From: Spirochaetia bacterium | GTDB taxonomy: Bacteria > Spirochaetota > Spirochaetia > DAHUYW01 | Assembly: GCA_030041455.1 (NCBI GenBank) | Contig: JASHNV010000196.1 | Coordinates: 1 to 33,882 of the forward strand | Direction: 5' to 3' | Length of the DNA stretch: 33,882 bases | Shown: one piece after another, positions 24,305 to 32,044 of the stretch | Position numbering within the stretch: the first letter of the stretch is position 1 | How the letters are laid out: each line of letters begins with the position of its first letter | Position numbers and translations under genes: made by a program | Notes under the pieces: model-generated | Database searches by the model: none | The model's input: the letters and a program-made list of their open reading frames with translations, nothing else | Told to the model about the DNA's origin: nothing

Positions 24305-24403
24305 CAAACCGCCCGAGGCGCATCCAGGCCGGCGCGGACCATGCCGGGAGGTAACGCCGTTACTCGAAGCGTCGTGCAGCGACTTTCTGCGCGAATCTCC
24401 TTC

Positions 24404-24432
24404 ATTATATGGTCACCCGGCCGGCGAGGCAA
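24404..24432 (-). promoter_or_regulatory. Promoter of the 7TM sensor gene
   Basis: On the minus strand TTGCCT (24432-24427), 17 bases, and a perfect TATAAT (24409-24404). The leader is about 90 bases and contains a short ORF (MVRAGLDAPRAV) whose TGA overlaps the sensor ATG. The ORF lacks a good ribosome site. Confidence 0.65.
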
Positions 24433-25030
24433 GCGCTGGGACGTCGAGCGGCTCGACCGCGCCGGTAGGCTCCGGGCGGTATTCACCGCGAGGGGCATGA
24501 CCCCGTGCCCGCCGCCTTCAGGGACGGCCCGGAGTGCCACGGCCTCGAAGGAAACGCCGAGGCCGTGCTCCTCCAAGGGCAGAGGCGGTCGTCATCGGAT
24601 TCGGCGCCCTTTCGCGCCAAGGCGAGGGTCTACGATCCGTGGCATCCGCCCTTCGCTCTAGAGAGCGCGACCCGCGAGCCCGCGTGGTTTTCGCGGCCGC
24701 CTCGCGACGGCACAATCAGGGTTTCCTTCGCCTCGAACATGCTCGCTCGACGCCGAAGGGAGTCTCTTCGTTCAGCTCTGCAGGGCAGCAGCGTCCAATT
24801 CGACGATCGCCTCGAGGCGGCGACCGATCTCTTTCCCGAGGAACCGCTCCCGGCTGTGTTCCGCTCGGAGCACGCCGAACCTGCGGCTTCTCCGAGGGCT
24901 GCCGCCGCTCCGCTGCCTAGGGGGCCGAGCGGGAAACCGTCGGGCGGATGCGGTCCAAACCCGTCAACGTAAACGAACGGATCCCGGGAAAGGTCGGCGC
25001 CTACGCGCTCGAGCGAGACGAAGCCGACGC
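24433..25030. other. Gene-poor spacer downstream of the lipoprotein gene
   Basis: No convincing gene. A 10-bp hairpin CACGGCCTCG/CGAGGCCGTG with a 10-base loop (24538-24547 with 24558-24567) stands between the two minus-strand genes and could end the lipoprotein transcript, although no T-tract follows. A 134-codon minus-strand frame begins in the last bases of the lipoprotein gene (GTG at 25034), but its codon use becomes irregular and it has no motif. Confidence 0.35.
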
Positions 25031-26158
25031 TCACCGGTCGGCGCTCGGCGCCGGACCCGCGACCGGGACCGTCGGGGGAACCGGCGGAGCAGGCGGCGAA
25101 GGGCCGAGGAAGTCTCCGCCGACCCGGAGCGACGGCTCCGCCGCCTGGACCTCCGTCACGGCATCCGTCGGCGTCTCGGGCGTCGGCGCCGGGCCGATCG
25201 GCGCGCCCGCCCCGCTCTCCGGAGCCGCTCCCGCGGAGCCCGCCTTCACCCGCGCGGTCTCAGCCGGCCGAGCCCGGGGCTTGGCGCTCGCGCCGCCCGG
25301 GGAGCTCGGATCCCCGGGAGGCGGGGCAAGTCCGCCCGGCCCCTGGCTCGCGCCCGACGGCGCTCCGGGCGAAGGCTCCGCAGCGGGAGCGCCTGAGTCG
25401 CTCGGACTCCCTCGAAAGAGCAGGTCGCGGTACTCTGAGGCGAGCGGAACGGGCGCGCCCGCCCCGGCGCCTATCGTGAGCTGGAAGCCTCCGCGTATGA
25501 GCGTCTCCTCGGCGGAGGGGCCGGACGCTCCGGCCGCGGCCGGCTTCGCGCGCGCGGCGCCCCTGCCGACCGCCAACGTGGTGCGGTCTCCGGCGACGTT
25601 CACGAGAAAGTCGGCGCCGCTCGTTCTCGCGCGGGCGCCCCGGGTCGCGACCGCAAGCGCGTCGCCCGCGGCGACGCGTCCCACCGAGAAGAGCGCCGTC
25701 CCCTTGTCGACGAGCACGAGCTGTGCCCCTTCTCCCGACCGCGCCTCCACGGGCCCGCTCGAAGCGCTCTTCGGGGCGGGCGGGCTCTCGGAGGGAAGCT
25801 CGATTCTCGTGGAATCCTCGAGATCCACGAGCGCGTTCGTGCCGAGCTGAATGCGGCACGCGGCGAGCGGAGCGGTCTCGATCGTCTCCGGGGCGAAGAT
25901 CGGATCGCCGATGCGCACGGGCTCGGAGCTCTGCCCCGCGCCGGAGGCGGTCACCGTTCCGCTCACGTTCAGGAAGAAGCCGATCTGGCCGCCCTCGGTC
26001 GGCCCGCTCGGCGCAGGAAGGACGGGCGTGTTTTCCGCCGGAGGAGGGCCGCCGCTCTGCCGGGTGCACGACGCGAGCGCGAGCGCAAGGAGCGCGGCGA
26101 GCGTCCGGGTTTGCCGTCGCCGGACAGAATTGGTATACTTTTGTTCGATCGATTTCAT
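25031..26158 (-). CDS. FecR-like domain lipoprotein with Pro/Ala/Ser-rich tail
   Basis: A 375-residue exported lipoprotein. A basic n-region and hydrophobic LAALLALALASC give a lipobox with the lipidated cysteine at 31. About residues 55-215 resemble the FecR/LysM-associated FecR domain (FLNVSGTVTA ... RIGDPIFAPETIETAPLAACRIQLG ... VLVDKGTALFSVGRVAAGDALAVATRGARARTSGADFLVNV). The last 130 residues are low-complexity Pro/Gly/Ala/Ser, likely unfolded in the periplasm. The role is unknown; such proteins are structural or signalling partners. An in-frame GTG at 26170 is possible, but ATG 26158 is preferred. The first codons overlap the divergent htpG promoter. Confidence 0.75.
   Translation of the reverse strand: MKSIEQKYTNSVRRRQTRTLAALLALALASCTRQSGGPPPAENTPVLPAPSGPTEGGQIGFFLNVSGTVTASGAGQSSEPVRIGDPIFAPETIETAPLAACRIQLGTNALVDLEDSTRIELPSESPPAPKSASSGPVEARSGEGAQLVLVDKGTALFSVGRVAAGDALAVATRGARARTSGADFLVNVAGDRTTLAVGRGAARAKPAAAGASGPSAEETLIRGGFQLTIGAGAGAPVPLASEYRDLLFRGSPSDSGAPAAEPSPGAPSGASQGPGGLAPPPGDPSSPGGASAKPRARPAETARVKAGSAGAAPESGAGAPIGPAPTPETPTDAVTEVQAAEPSLRVGGDFLGPSPPAPPVPPTVPVAGPAPSADR
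26111..26139 (+). promoter_or_regulatory. htpG promoter, inside the divergent lipoprotein gene
   Basis: TTGCCG (26111-26116), 17 bases, TATACT (26134-26139). It lies within the first 16 codons of the minus-strand lipoprotein gene. The resulting leader of about 40 bases carries a GGGAGAAG-type ribosome site before the ATG at 26185. No CIRCE repeat is seen. Confidence 0.7.
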
Positions 26159-26184
26159 CCGAGAAGCCACCGGGAGAAGCGGGA

Positions 26185-28032
26185 ATGGCCAAACATCAAT
26201 TCCAGACCGAAGTGTCGCAACTGCTCCACCTCATCATCCACTCGCTGTACTCGCACAAGGAGGTTGCCGTTCGGGAGCTCGTTTCCAACGCGTCCGACGC
26301 TCTCGACAAGCTGAGGTATCTTACCCTAACGGACGACAAATTCAAACAGCTGTCGTTCGACCCGCGCATCGACGTGAGCTTCGACGACGGGGACGCGAAG
26401 ACCCTCACCGTCTCGGATACCGGCATCGGGATGAGCGAGGAGGATCTCGTCGAGAATCTCGGAACCATCGCGCGCTCGGGGACGCGGCTTTTCCTGAGCC
26501 GGCTCTCGGGCGACGAGCGCAAGGACTCGAACCTGATCGGCCAGTTCGGCGTCGGCTTCTACTCGTCGTTCATGATCGCCGACACCGTCGAGGTGATCAC
26601 CCGCAAGGCGGGCGAGGACAAGGCGTGGCGCTGGACGAGCGACGGAAAGGGCGACTTCGAGATCGAGCCAGCCGAGCGCGACGGCAACGGGACTACCGTC
26701 GTCGTCCATCTCAACGACGAGGGCAAGGAGTTCGCCGATCGCTGGCGCATCGAGGAGTTGATCAGGAAATACTCGAACCACATCGCCTTCCCCATCTACC
26801 TACGCTACCCCTCAAGCGACAAGAAGGACGTCAAGATCGACCAGGTCAACTCGGCCTCGGCTCTGTGGCGCCGTCCGAAGGCCGAGCTCACCGACAAGGA
26901 TTACCGCGATTTCTACCAGACGGTCTCCCACGACAGCGGCGACCCGCTCTTCTGGATCCACTTCCGGGCGGAGGGAGCCCAGGAGTACGTGACGCTTTTC
27001 TACGTCCCGAAGCAGGCGCCCTTCGATCTCTACCAGGCCGACTACCGGCCCGGCGTGAAGCTCTACATCAAGCGCGTGTTCATTACCGACGACGACAAGG
27101 AGCTCCTGCCGGTGTACCTCCGCTTCGTCCGGGGCATCATCGACGCCGAGGACCTGCCCCTGAACGTCAGCCGCGAGATTCTCCAGCAGAACCGCAACCT
27201 CGCCGCGATCAGAACCGCTTCGGTCAAGCGGATCCTCGCCGAGCTCACGTCGATCGCGGACTCGAACAAAGCCCTCTACGACGAGTTCATCGAGCAGTAC
27301 AATCGTCCGCTCAAGGAAGGGCTGTATTCCGACTTCGCGAACCGAGAGACGCTCATCGAGCTCGTGCGCTTCAAGTCGACCGCCGTCGAGGGGTGGACGA
27401 GCTTCGCCGACTACAAGGCTCGCCTGAAAGAGGGTCAAAAGGTCGTGTACTACATCACCGGCGACCAGGAAGCGACGCTCCGGGAATCGCCGCTCCTCGA
27501 GGCCTATCGCGAGAAGGGGCTCGAGGTTCTCCTCATGGCCGACGAGACCGACGAGATCGTCGTTCCGTCCCTCGACAAGTACGGCGACCTCGACCTGAAG
27601 GCGATCAACCGAAGCGGCGCCGACGAGGCGCTGAAGACCGACGACACCAAGAAGAAAGAGATCGAGATCGGACCGCTCCTCAAGGCGATCAAGGAGGTCC
27701 TCGGCGACCGGGTCAAGGAGGTGAGGGCTTCCAGCCGCCTCTCCGATTCGCCGTCGTGCATCATAGCCGACGAGCACGATCCGACGATCCAGCTTCAACA
27801 GATGATGAAGGCGCTCGGCCGGAAAGAGCTGCCGGAGTTCAAGCCCATCCTCGAGGTGAATCCGAGCCACGAGATCGTGAGGAAGCTGCAGGCCGACTCG
27901 ACCGACGAGGCGCTCCTCGAGGACGTGAGCCACCTGCTCTTCGAGCAGGCGCTCCTCGTCGAAGGGGCGAGCCTGAAGAGGCCCGCCGATTTCGTGAAGC
28001 GCCTCAACCGCGTCATGGCAAAGGCGCTCTAG
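26185..28032 (+). CDS. htpG: Molecular chaperone HtpG (bacterial Hsp90)
   Basis: A 615-residue cytosolic ATPase chaperone. The N-terminal GHKL domain has [17 protein letters not shown] (catalytic Glu31, metal-binding Asn35), SDTGIGM (Asp78 contacts adenine), GTIARSGT, and [13 protein letters not shown] (119-130). The middle domain shows [10 protein letters not shown] and [13 protein letters not shown] with the conserved arginine that reaches the ATP. The C-terminal dimerisation domain is present to the end ([11 protein letters not shown]). Length is normal (E. coli 624). It has its own promoter and a clear ribosome site, with no visible heat-shock element. Its TAG stop shares a CTAG with the stop of the phosphodiesterase gene on the other strand. 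Confidence 0.98.
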
Positions 28033-28853
28033 CGTCGGTCGGCCCTCGACGGGGTCCCCGGTGTGCCCGCCAGGTACTCCGTCCTCGCGGCGAACGCGAG
28101 ATCGGGCCGGTTCGTGACGACGCCGTCGATTCCGCGGCCGAAAAGCGTTTGCATCCGCGCGGGATCGTCGACGGTCCAGGCGTAGATCCGCCTGCCTCTC
28201 GCGTGGGCGGCGCGGATCAGCGCGCGCGACCCCGCGAACGGGAAGGGTCCGGCGCGGTCGGGGAGGAGGTAGACGTCGGCGGGGGCCCTCCGAGCGAGGC
28301 TTCCCGCGACGAGCCTGAGCGCCTGGGGGCGGTCCGCCGCCACGGACAGGGGAGGGACGGAGGAGCGCAGCCACGCGGTGACCCTCGGAAAGAAGCTCGC
28401 GAGCACCACGCGGTCGCGAAGCGCGCGCTTTCGAACGAGCCTCGCGACCTCGTCGGCGAAGCCGAGGTCGTCTTCCTTGATGTCGATGCTGAAATGACTC
28501 TCCTTGAAGCGGTCGAACACCTCGTCGAGCGTCGGCGCGGCAAAGCCCCGGCTGCGCATCGGATACCCCTCGCTGTCGGGAAGCGAGAAACTCCACGCGA
28601 AGTCGAGCTTTCGCAGCTCCTTCAGGGATTTTTCTCGCACGAGACCGTGTCCGTTGCTCGTGCGGTCGACCGTGTCGTCATGGATCACCACGATCCGGCC
28701 GTCCGCGCTCGGGTGAACGTCGAGTTCCAAGACGTCGGCGCCGGCGGTGAGCGCGAGGTCGAAGCTGTAGAGCGTGTTCTCCGGCCCAAGCACCGCGCTC
28801 CCGCGATGCGCCAGGATGAGGGGATGACGGAGCGCCGCGAAGGGGGGCTCCAT
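28029..28853 (-). CDS. Glycerophosphodiester phosphodiesterase
   Basis: A 274-residue metal-dependent TIM-barrel enzyme that splits glycerophosphodiesters into glycerol-3-phosphate and an alcohol. Catalytic and metal residues are present: ILAHRGSA (His16, Arg17), PENTL (Glu25, Asn26), LELDVHPSADG (Glu43, Asp45, His47), VIHDDTVDRTSNG (His58) and FSIDIKEDD (Asp and Lys). No signal peptide, so it is cytoplasmic (UgpQ-like) rather than GlpQ-like. The ATG at 28853 is two bases after the stop of the DUF402 gene, making it the last of a four-gene operon. Its stop overlaps that of htpG. Confidence 0.92.
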   Translation of the reverse strand: MEPPFAALRHPLILAHRGSAVLGPENTLYSFDLALTAGADVLELDVHPSADGRIVVIHDDTVDRTSNGHGLVREKSLKELRKLDFAWSFSLPDSEGYPMRSRGFAAPTLDEVFDRFKESHFSIDIKEDDLGFADEVARLVRKRALRDRVVLASFFPRVTAWLRSSVPPLSVAADRPQALRLVAGSLARRAPADVYLLPDRAGPFPFAGSRALIRAAHARGRRIYAWTVDDPARMQTLFGRGIDGVVTNRPDLAFAARTEYLAGTPGTPSRADRR

Positions 28854-28855
28854 CC

Positions 28856-29350
28856 CTATCGATCCCGGTCGAGGGCGACGAGTATCTCCGTCGCCTCCGC
28901 GATGATCTTTCCGTGTGCGGTCTGGATCTGACGCTTGACCGCGTTGACGAAGTCTCTCACCGATTGGTCCGCCCCGTCCGCGAGCTCGTCTTCGTCGAGC
29001 ACCCTCACTTCGCCGTCGGGAAAAACGAGCAGGTCCACCGCGAGATCGCGATAGGCGAACTCGGCCGGCGTGAGGGAAACCGAGTCCACGATGTTGAAGT
29101 AGTAAGCGAAGGGCTTGAGCTCCGCGGCCGCCTGGGCGCCCGGCACGACCCAGCAGTAGAGGTTGTAGTTGCGCCCCGGCCAGTACACCGCGTAGGTTTC
29201 CGATCCCTTCTCGATCAGGAGGTCGCCCACGGTGACCGTATCGGGAACGACGTAGCGGAGCACGCCGTGGTCCCGCTCGAGGGACAAGAGCTCGCATTGG
29301 TAGGAGACGACCTCCCCCGAGAGGCGCGTCTTTTTCTCGACGCAGTTCAC
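28856..29350 (-). CDS. DUF402-family protein (possible nucleoside/phosphate hydrolase)
   Basis: A 164-residue cytoplasmic protein of the DUF402 family, which includes nucleoside di/triphosphatases and FomD-type hydrolases. The core reads YAVYWPGRNYNLYCWVVPG, then YYFNIVDSVSL, then AYRDLAVDLLVFPDGEVRVLDEDEL. The tyrosine/aspartate-rich pattern provides the metal site in studied members. The start is GTG at 29350, whose GTGA overlaps the TGA of the threonine aldolase gene, so translation is coupled; no better start exists. Function in this organism is not established. It lies between threonine aldolase and the phosphodiesterase. Confidence 0.85.
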   Translation of the reverse strand: MNCVEKKTRLSGEVVSYQCELLSLERDHGVLRYVVPDTVTVGDLLIEKGSETYAVYWPGRNYNLYCWVVPGAQAAAELKPFAYYFNIVDSVSLTPAEFAYRDLAVDLLVFPDGEVRVLDEDELADGADQSVRDFVNAVKRQIQTAHGKIIAEATEILVALDRDR

Positions 29351-30372
29351 GGGGCGATGCCCCGTATCGTCTCGCAGATCTTGTCGACGTCCGCGCGGCT
29401 CACCTCGAGGCTCGTCACCATCCTCACGGAATACTCGCCGAGCGCGCGCGCGAGGATGCCGTGCTTGGCGAGCGCTTCGACGATCTCGGCGGCCGGATTG
29501 TCGGGGGCGTCGAAAAAGATGATGTTCGTCTTGACCTCCGCGACGTCGAGCGACGCCCACCGAACCTGGGCGAGGGTCTCGGCGATCATCCGCGCGTGCT
29601 CGTGGTCCTCCGCGAGGCGCTCGATGTTGTTCTCGAGGGCGTAGATGCCCGCGGCGGCGAGGATCCCGGCTTGGCGCGTGCCGCCGCCGAGGAGTTTCCG
29701 CACTCGGCGCGCCTCCTCGACGAACCTCGCGGTTCCGCACAGCATGCTCCCGACCGGCGCCCCGAGGCCCTTCGACAGGCAGAACGTGACGGTGTCGGCG
29801 AAGGCGGCGAGCTTCGCGGCGCTCGCTCCGAGCGCCACCGCGGCGTTGAAGAGCCTCGCGCCGTCCATGTGCAGGCTGAGCCTGTGGCGTTTCGCGAAGG
29901 CCGAGACCTCGCGCAGCTCGGCGACCTGATAGTAGTTGCCGCCTTCGAGATTATGCGTGTTCTCGACCTCGACCATCCGGGTACGCGGCATGTAGGCGTC
30001 GGGGGGTCGAACGCGCGGCTCGAGCTGAGCCGCCTTGAGGATTCCCTTGTCGCCCTGGACGGCGACCGGCATCGCGCCCGCGATCGCCGCGAGGGAGGAG
30101 AGCTCGGAATGGAGGATGTGCGACCGTTCGTGGGCGAGCACCTCGTTGCCTCTGCCGCAGTTGAGAAAGATCGGGATGAGATTCCCCATCGAGCCGCTCG
30201 ATACGAAGAGCGCGGCCTCCTTGCCGATCATGTTCGCCGCGAGCTCCTCGAGCCTGTTGACGGTGGGATCCTCCCGGTAGACGTCGTCCCCGACCTCCGC
30301 CTCGTACATCGCCTTGCGCATTCCCTCGCTCGGCTTGGTGACGGTATCGCTGCGCAGGTCGTAGAGCCTCAT
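29347..30372 (-). CDS. ltaE: Low-specificity threonine aldolase
   Basis: A 341-residue PLP enzyme that splits L-threonine or allo-threonine to glycine and acetaldehyde. The start MRLYDLRSDTVTKPSEGMR, AEVGDDVYREDPTVNRLE and the PLP-stacking histidine in HERSHILHSE are characteristic. LHMDGARLFNA supplies Asp170 and Arg173, and FCLSKGLGAPVGSM supplies the Schiff-base Lys201. The C-terminal small domain ends at about residue 340, a normal length. It begins one base after the aroA stop (TGA-c-ATG) and overlaps the DUF402 start by four bases. It is thus firmly inside one operon. Confidence 0.95.
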   Translation of the reverse strand: MRLYDLRSDTVTKPSEGMRKAMYEAEVGDDVYREDPTVNRLEELAANMIGKEAALFVSSGSMGNLIPIFLNCGRGNEVLAHERSHILHSELSSLAAIAGAMPVAVQGDKGILKAAQLEPRVRPPDAYMPRTRMVEVENTHNLEGGNYYQVAELREVSAFAKRHRLSLHMDGARLFNAAVALGASAAKLAAFADTVTFCLSKGLGAPVGSMLCGTARFVEEARRVRKLLGGGTRQAGILAAAGIYALENNIERLAEDHEHARMIAETLAQVRWASLDVAEVKTNIIFFDAPDNPAAEIVEALAKHGILARALGEYSVRMVTSLEVSRADVDKICETIRGIAP

Positions 30373-30373
30373 G

Positions 30374-31705
30374 TCATCTTCCGCCCGCGGCGGAGCCCTC
30401 GCGCTCGCGCAGCCTTTCGACCTCCTGGAAAAAGCTTGGAAAGGTCACGCGCGCGGCCTCCGCGGAGTCGATGACGGTCGTTCCGCGGGCGCCGAGGCCC
30501 GCGATCGCGAGCGCCATCACGACCCGGTGATCGTCGTGGCCGGAGACCTCCGCTCCGCTCAGGCTCTCCCCGGTTCCGGCCGGCCGCCCTTCGATGACGA
30601 GCCCGTCGGGAAGCTCCCGGATCCGCGCGCCCATCTTCCCGAGCTCCTCCCTCATCACCGAGATGCGATCGGTCTCCTTCAGCCGCGCCTGCGGGACGTT
30701 CAGGAGTCGCGTGGTACCGGAGGCGAAGCAAGCGGTCGCTGCGAGCGCAGGAAGGGCGTCCGGCGTCGCGTTGAGATCGAGGTCGGCGCCGCGAAGCCCG
30801 GCTCTCGCCTCGCCGCCGGGACCCGAAACGAGGATTCCGTCGCCGCGCGCCTCCACGCGGCAGCCCATCCGCTCGAGCATCGAGAGGACGGCCTTGTCCC
30901 CCTGCGAATCGGACAGGTCGAGCCCGCGGAGCGTGACCCTGGAGCCGGTGATCGCCGCCGCGCAGGCGAAGAAGGTCGCGGAGGAAAAATCGCCGGGCAC
31001 CGCCTTGACGAAGCTGCGGTAGCGCTGCCGGCCCTTCACGACGAAGCGCGTGAAGCCTTCGTTGCGGTAGGAGATCCCCTGCTCGTCGAGCCACCGCAGG
31101 GTCATCTCGGCGTACGGTTGCTCGTTCAGGAGGAGAACGTCGATCTGCGAGTCGGTCTCCGCGAGCGGGCAGGCGAGGAGCAGGCTCGAAAGGTATTGGC
31201 TCGTGTGCGCCTCGATCGACGTCCTTCCGCCCTTCAGAGGCCCCCGGATCGAGACGGGAGCGCATCCGTTCCCGTTCAGCGAGCGCGCCTCGGCGCCGAG
31301 GCGTCCGATGCTCTCGATCAAGGGCTGAATCGGGCGCGAGCGGGTCTGGCGGTCGCCGTCGAGGACGATCTCGCCGCGCCCCGCGGCCGCGACGCCCGCG
31401 GCAAGGTAGAGGGTGGTGCCCGAGTTCATGACGTCGATCGGCGCCTCGGGAATCCGCAGCCTCCCCGCGACGCCGCGCACGACGAGCTCCCCGGGCTCCG
31501 CGGCGGCGGGGATCTCGACGATCTCCGCGCCGAGCGCCCGGCAGGCGGCGAGGCACGCTCGGGTATCGGCGGAGTCGAGGGGATTCACGATGCGGCTTTC
31601 GCCCTCCGCGAGAGTCGCGATCAAGAGGGCTCGAATCGTATGCGACTTCGACGCGGGTACGAGCACTTCGCCGGCGAGCTTTGACGGAGTGATGGTTGCT
31701 TTCAA
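30374..31705 (-). CDS. aroA: 3-phosphoshikimate 1-carboxyvinyltransferase (EPSP synthase)
   Basis: A 443-residue shikimate-pathway enzyme that joins shikimate-3-phosphate and PEP. Substrate-binding motifs are visible: VPASKSHTIRALLIA (Lys20, Ser21, Arg25), MNSGTTLYLAAG, DGDRQTRSRPIQPL, and the C-terminal LNVPQARLKETDRI and SGHDDHRVVMALAI. Length is standard. The best start is TTG at 31705 (MKATITPSKLAGEVLVP); no in-frame ATG is near. The TTG overlaps the stop of a 17-codon upstream ORF (TTGA), which may couple translation. It is the first gene of the aroA-ltaE-DUF402-phosphodiesterase operon. Confidence 0.94.
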   Translation of the reverse strand: MKATITPSKLAGEVLVPASKSHTIRALLIATLAEGESRIVNPLDSADTRACLAACRALGAEIVEIPAAAEPGELVVRGVAGRLRIPEAPIDVMNSGTTLYLAAGVAAAGRGEIVLDGDRQTRSRPIQPLIESIGRLGAEARSLNGNGCAPVSIRGPLKGGRTSIEAHTSQYLSSLLLACPLAETDSQIDVLLLNEQPYAEMTLRWLDEQGISYRNEGFTRFVVKGRQRYRSFVKAVPGDFSSATFFACAAAITGSRVTLRGLDLSDSQGDKAVLSMLERMGCRVEARGDGILVSGPGGEARAGLRGADLDLNATPDALPALAATACFASGTTRLLNVPQARLKETDRISVMREELGKMGARIRELPDGLVIEGRPAGTGESLSGAEVSGHDDHRVVMALAIAGLGARGTTVIDSAEAARVTFPSFFQEVERLREREGSAAGGR

Positions 31706-31755
31706 TCTAAGGGGCGCCCCCGAACAACGCAACGGCCTGACCTCAAGCCGTTCAT
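31702..31755 (-). CDS. Short upstream ORF overlapping the aroA start
   Basis: Seventeen codons, MNGLRSGRCVVRGRPLD, end in a TGA that overlaps the TTG start of aroA. The ATG is only four bases after the predicted -10, so it would have to be translated from the very 5' end of the mRNA. The palindrome GGGGCGCCCC (31711-31720) lies within it. It could serve to deliver ribosomes to the weak TTG start. Evidence is positional only. Confidence 0.35.
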   Translation of the reverse strand: MNGLRSGRCVVRGRPLD

Positions 31756-31759
31756 CGGC

Positions 31760-31788
31760 ATTGTAGTCTCCGCGCACCGGAGAGTAAA
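31760..31788 (-). promoter_or_regulatory. Promoter of the aroA operon
   Basis: On the minus strand TTTACT (31788-31783), 17 bases, TACAAT (31765-31760). The predicted start falls at 31755-31753, giving a leader of about 50 bases before the TTG of aroA. No typical ribosome site precedes that TTG. Confidence 0.65.
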
Positions 31789-32044
31789 GAGAGATGACGG
31801 AGCTGGGGATCAGGAGGTCTCCCGCGACTGGGCGCCGGAGAACCGCCGTTCCAAAAAATCCGCGAAGTCGTCGCGGCGTCTTCGATGACGCGGAGCCCTG
31901 CACTCACGGGCGCCTCGAAACTGGCGGAAGAGCCGGCCGTTCCGCCCGCTCCTTGAGGATCGCGCATCGGCTCGCGCGTTCTCGGAACTAAACGTCCGGA
32001 TTCTTCGTCTAAAGCTTTCATCTCCGGTCAGAGGGGGTGGGCTC

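Noticed and set aside
24630-25034. A 134-codon minus-strand frame starting GTGA in the stop of the FecR-like lipoprotein gene (VSVGFVSLERVGADLSRDPF)
   Set aside because: The overlap is attractive, but codon use is irregular, later residues are Ser/Arg-rich, and I recognise no motif. It is more likely chance.
31752-32021. An 89-codon minus-strand frame (MKALDEESGRLVPRTREP) upstream of aroA whose TGA overlaps the short ORF start
   Set aside because: It contains the aroA promoter, ends arginine-rich, has a GGAG directly abutting the ATG at unusable spacing, and shows no family features.
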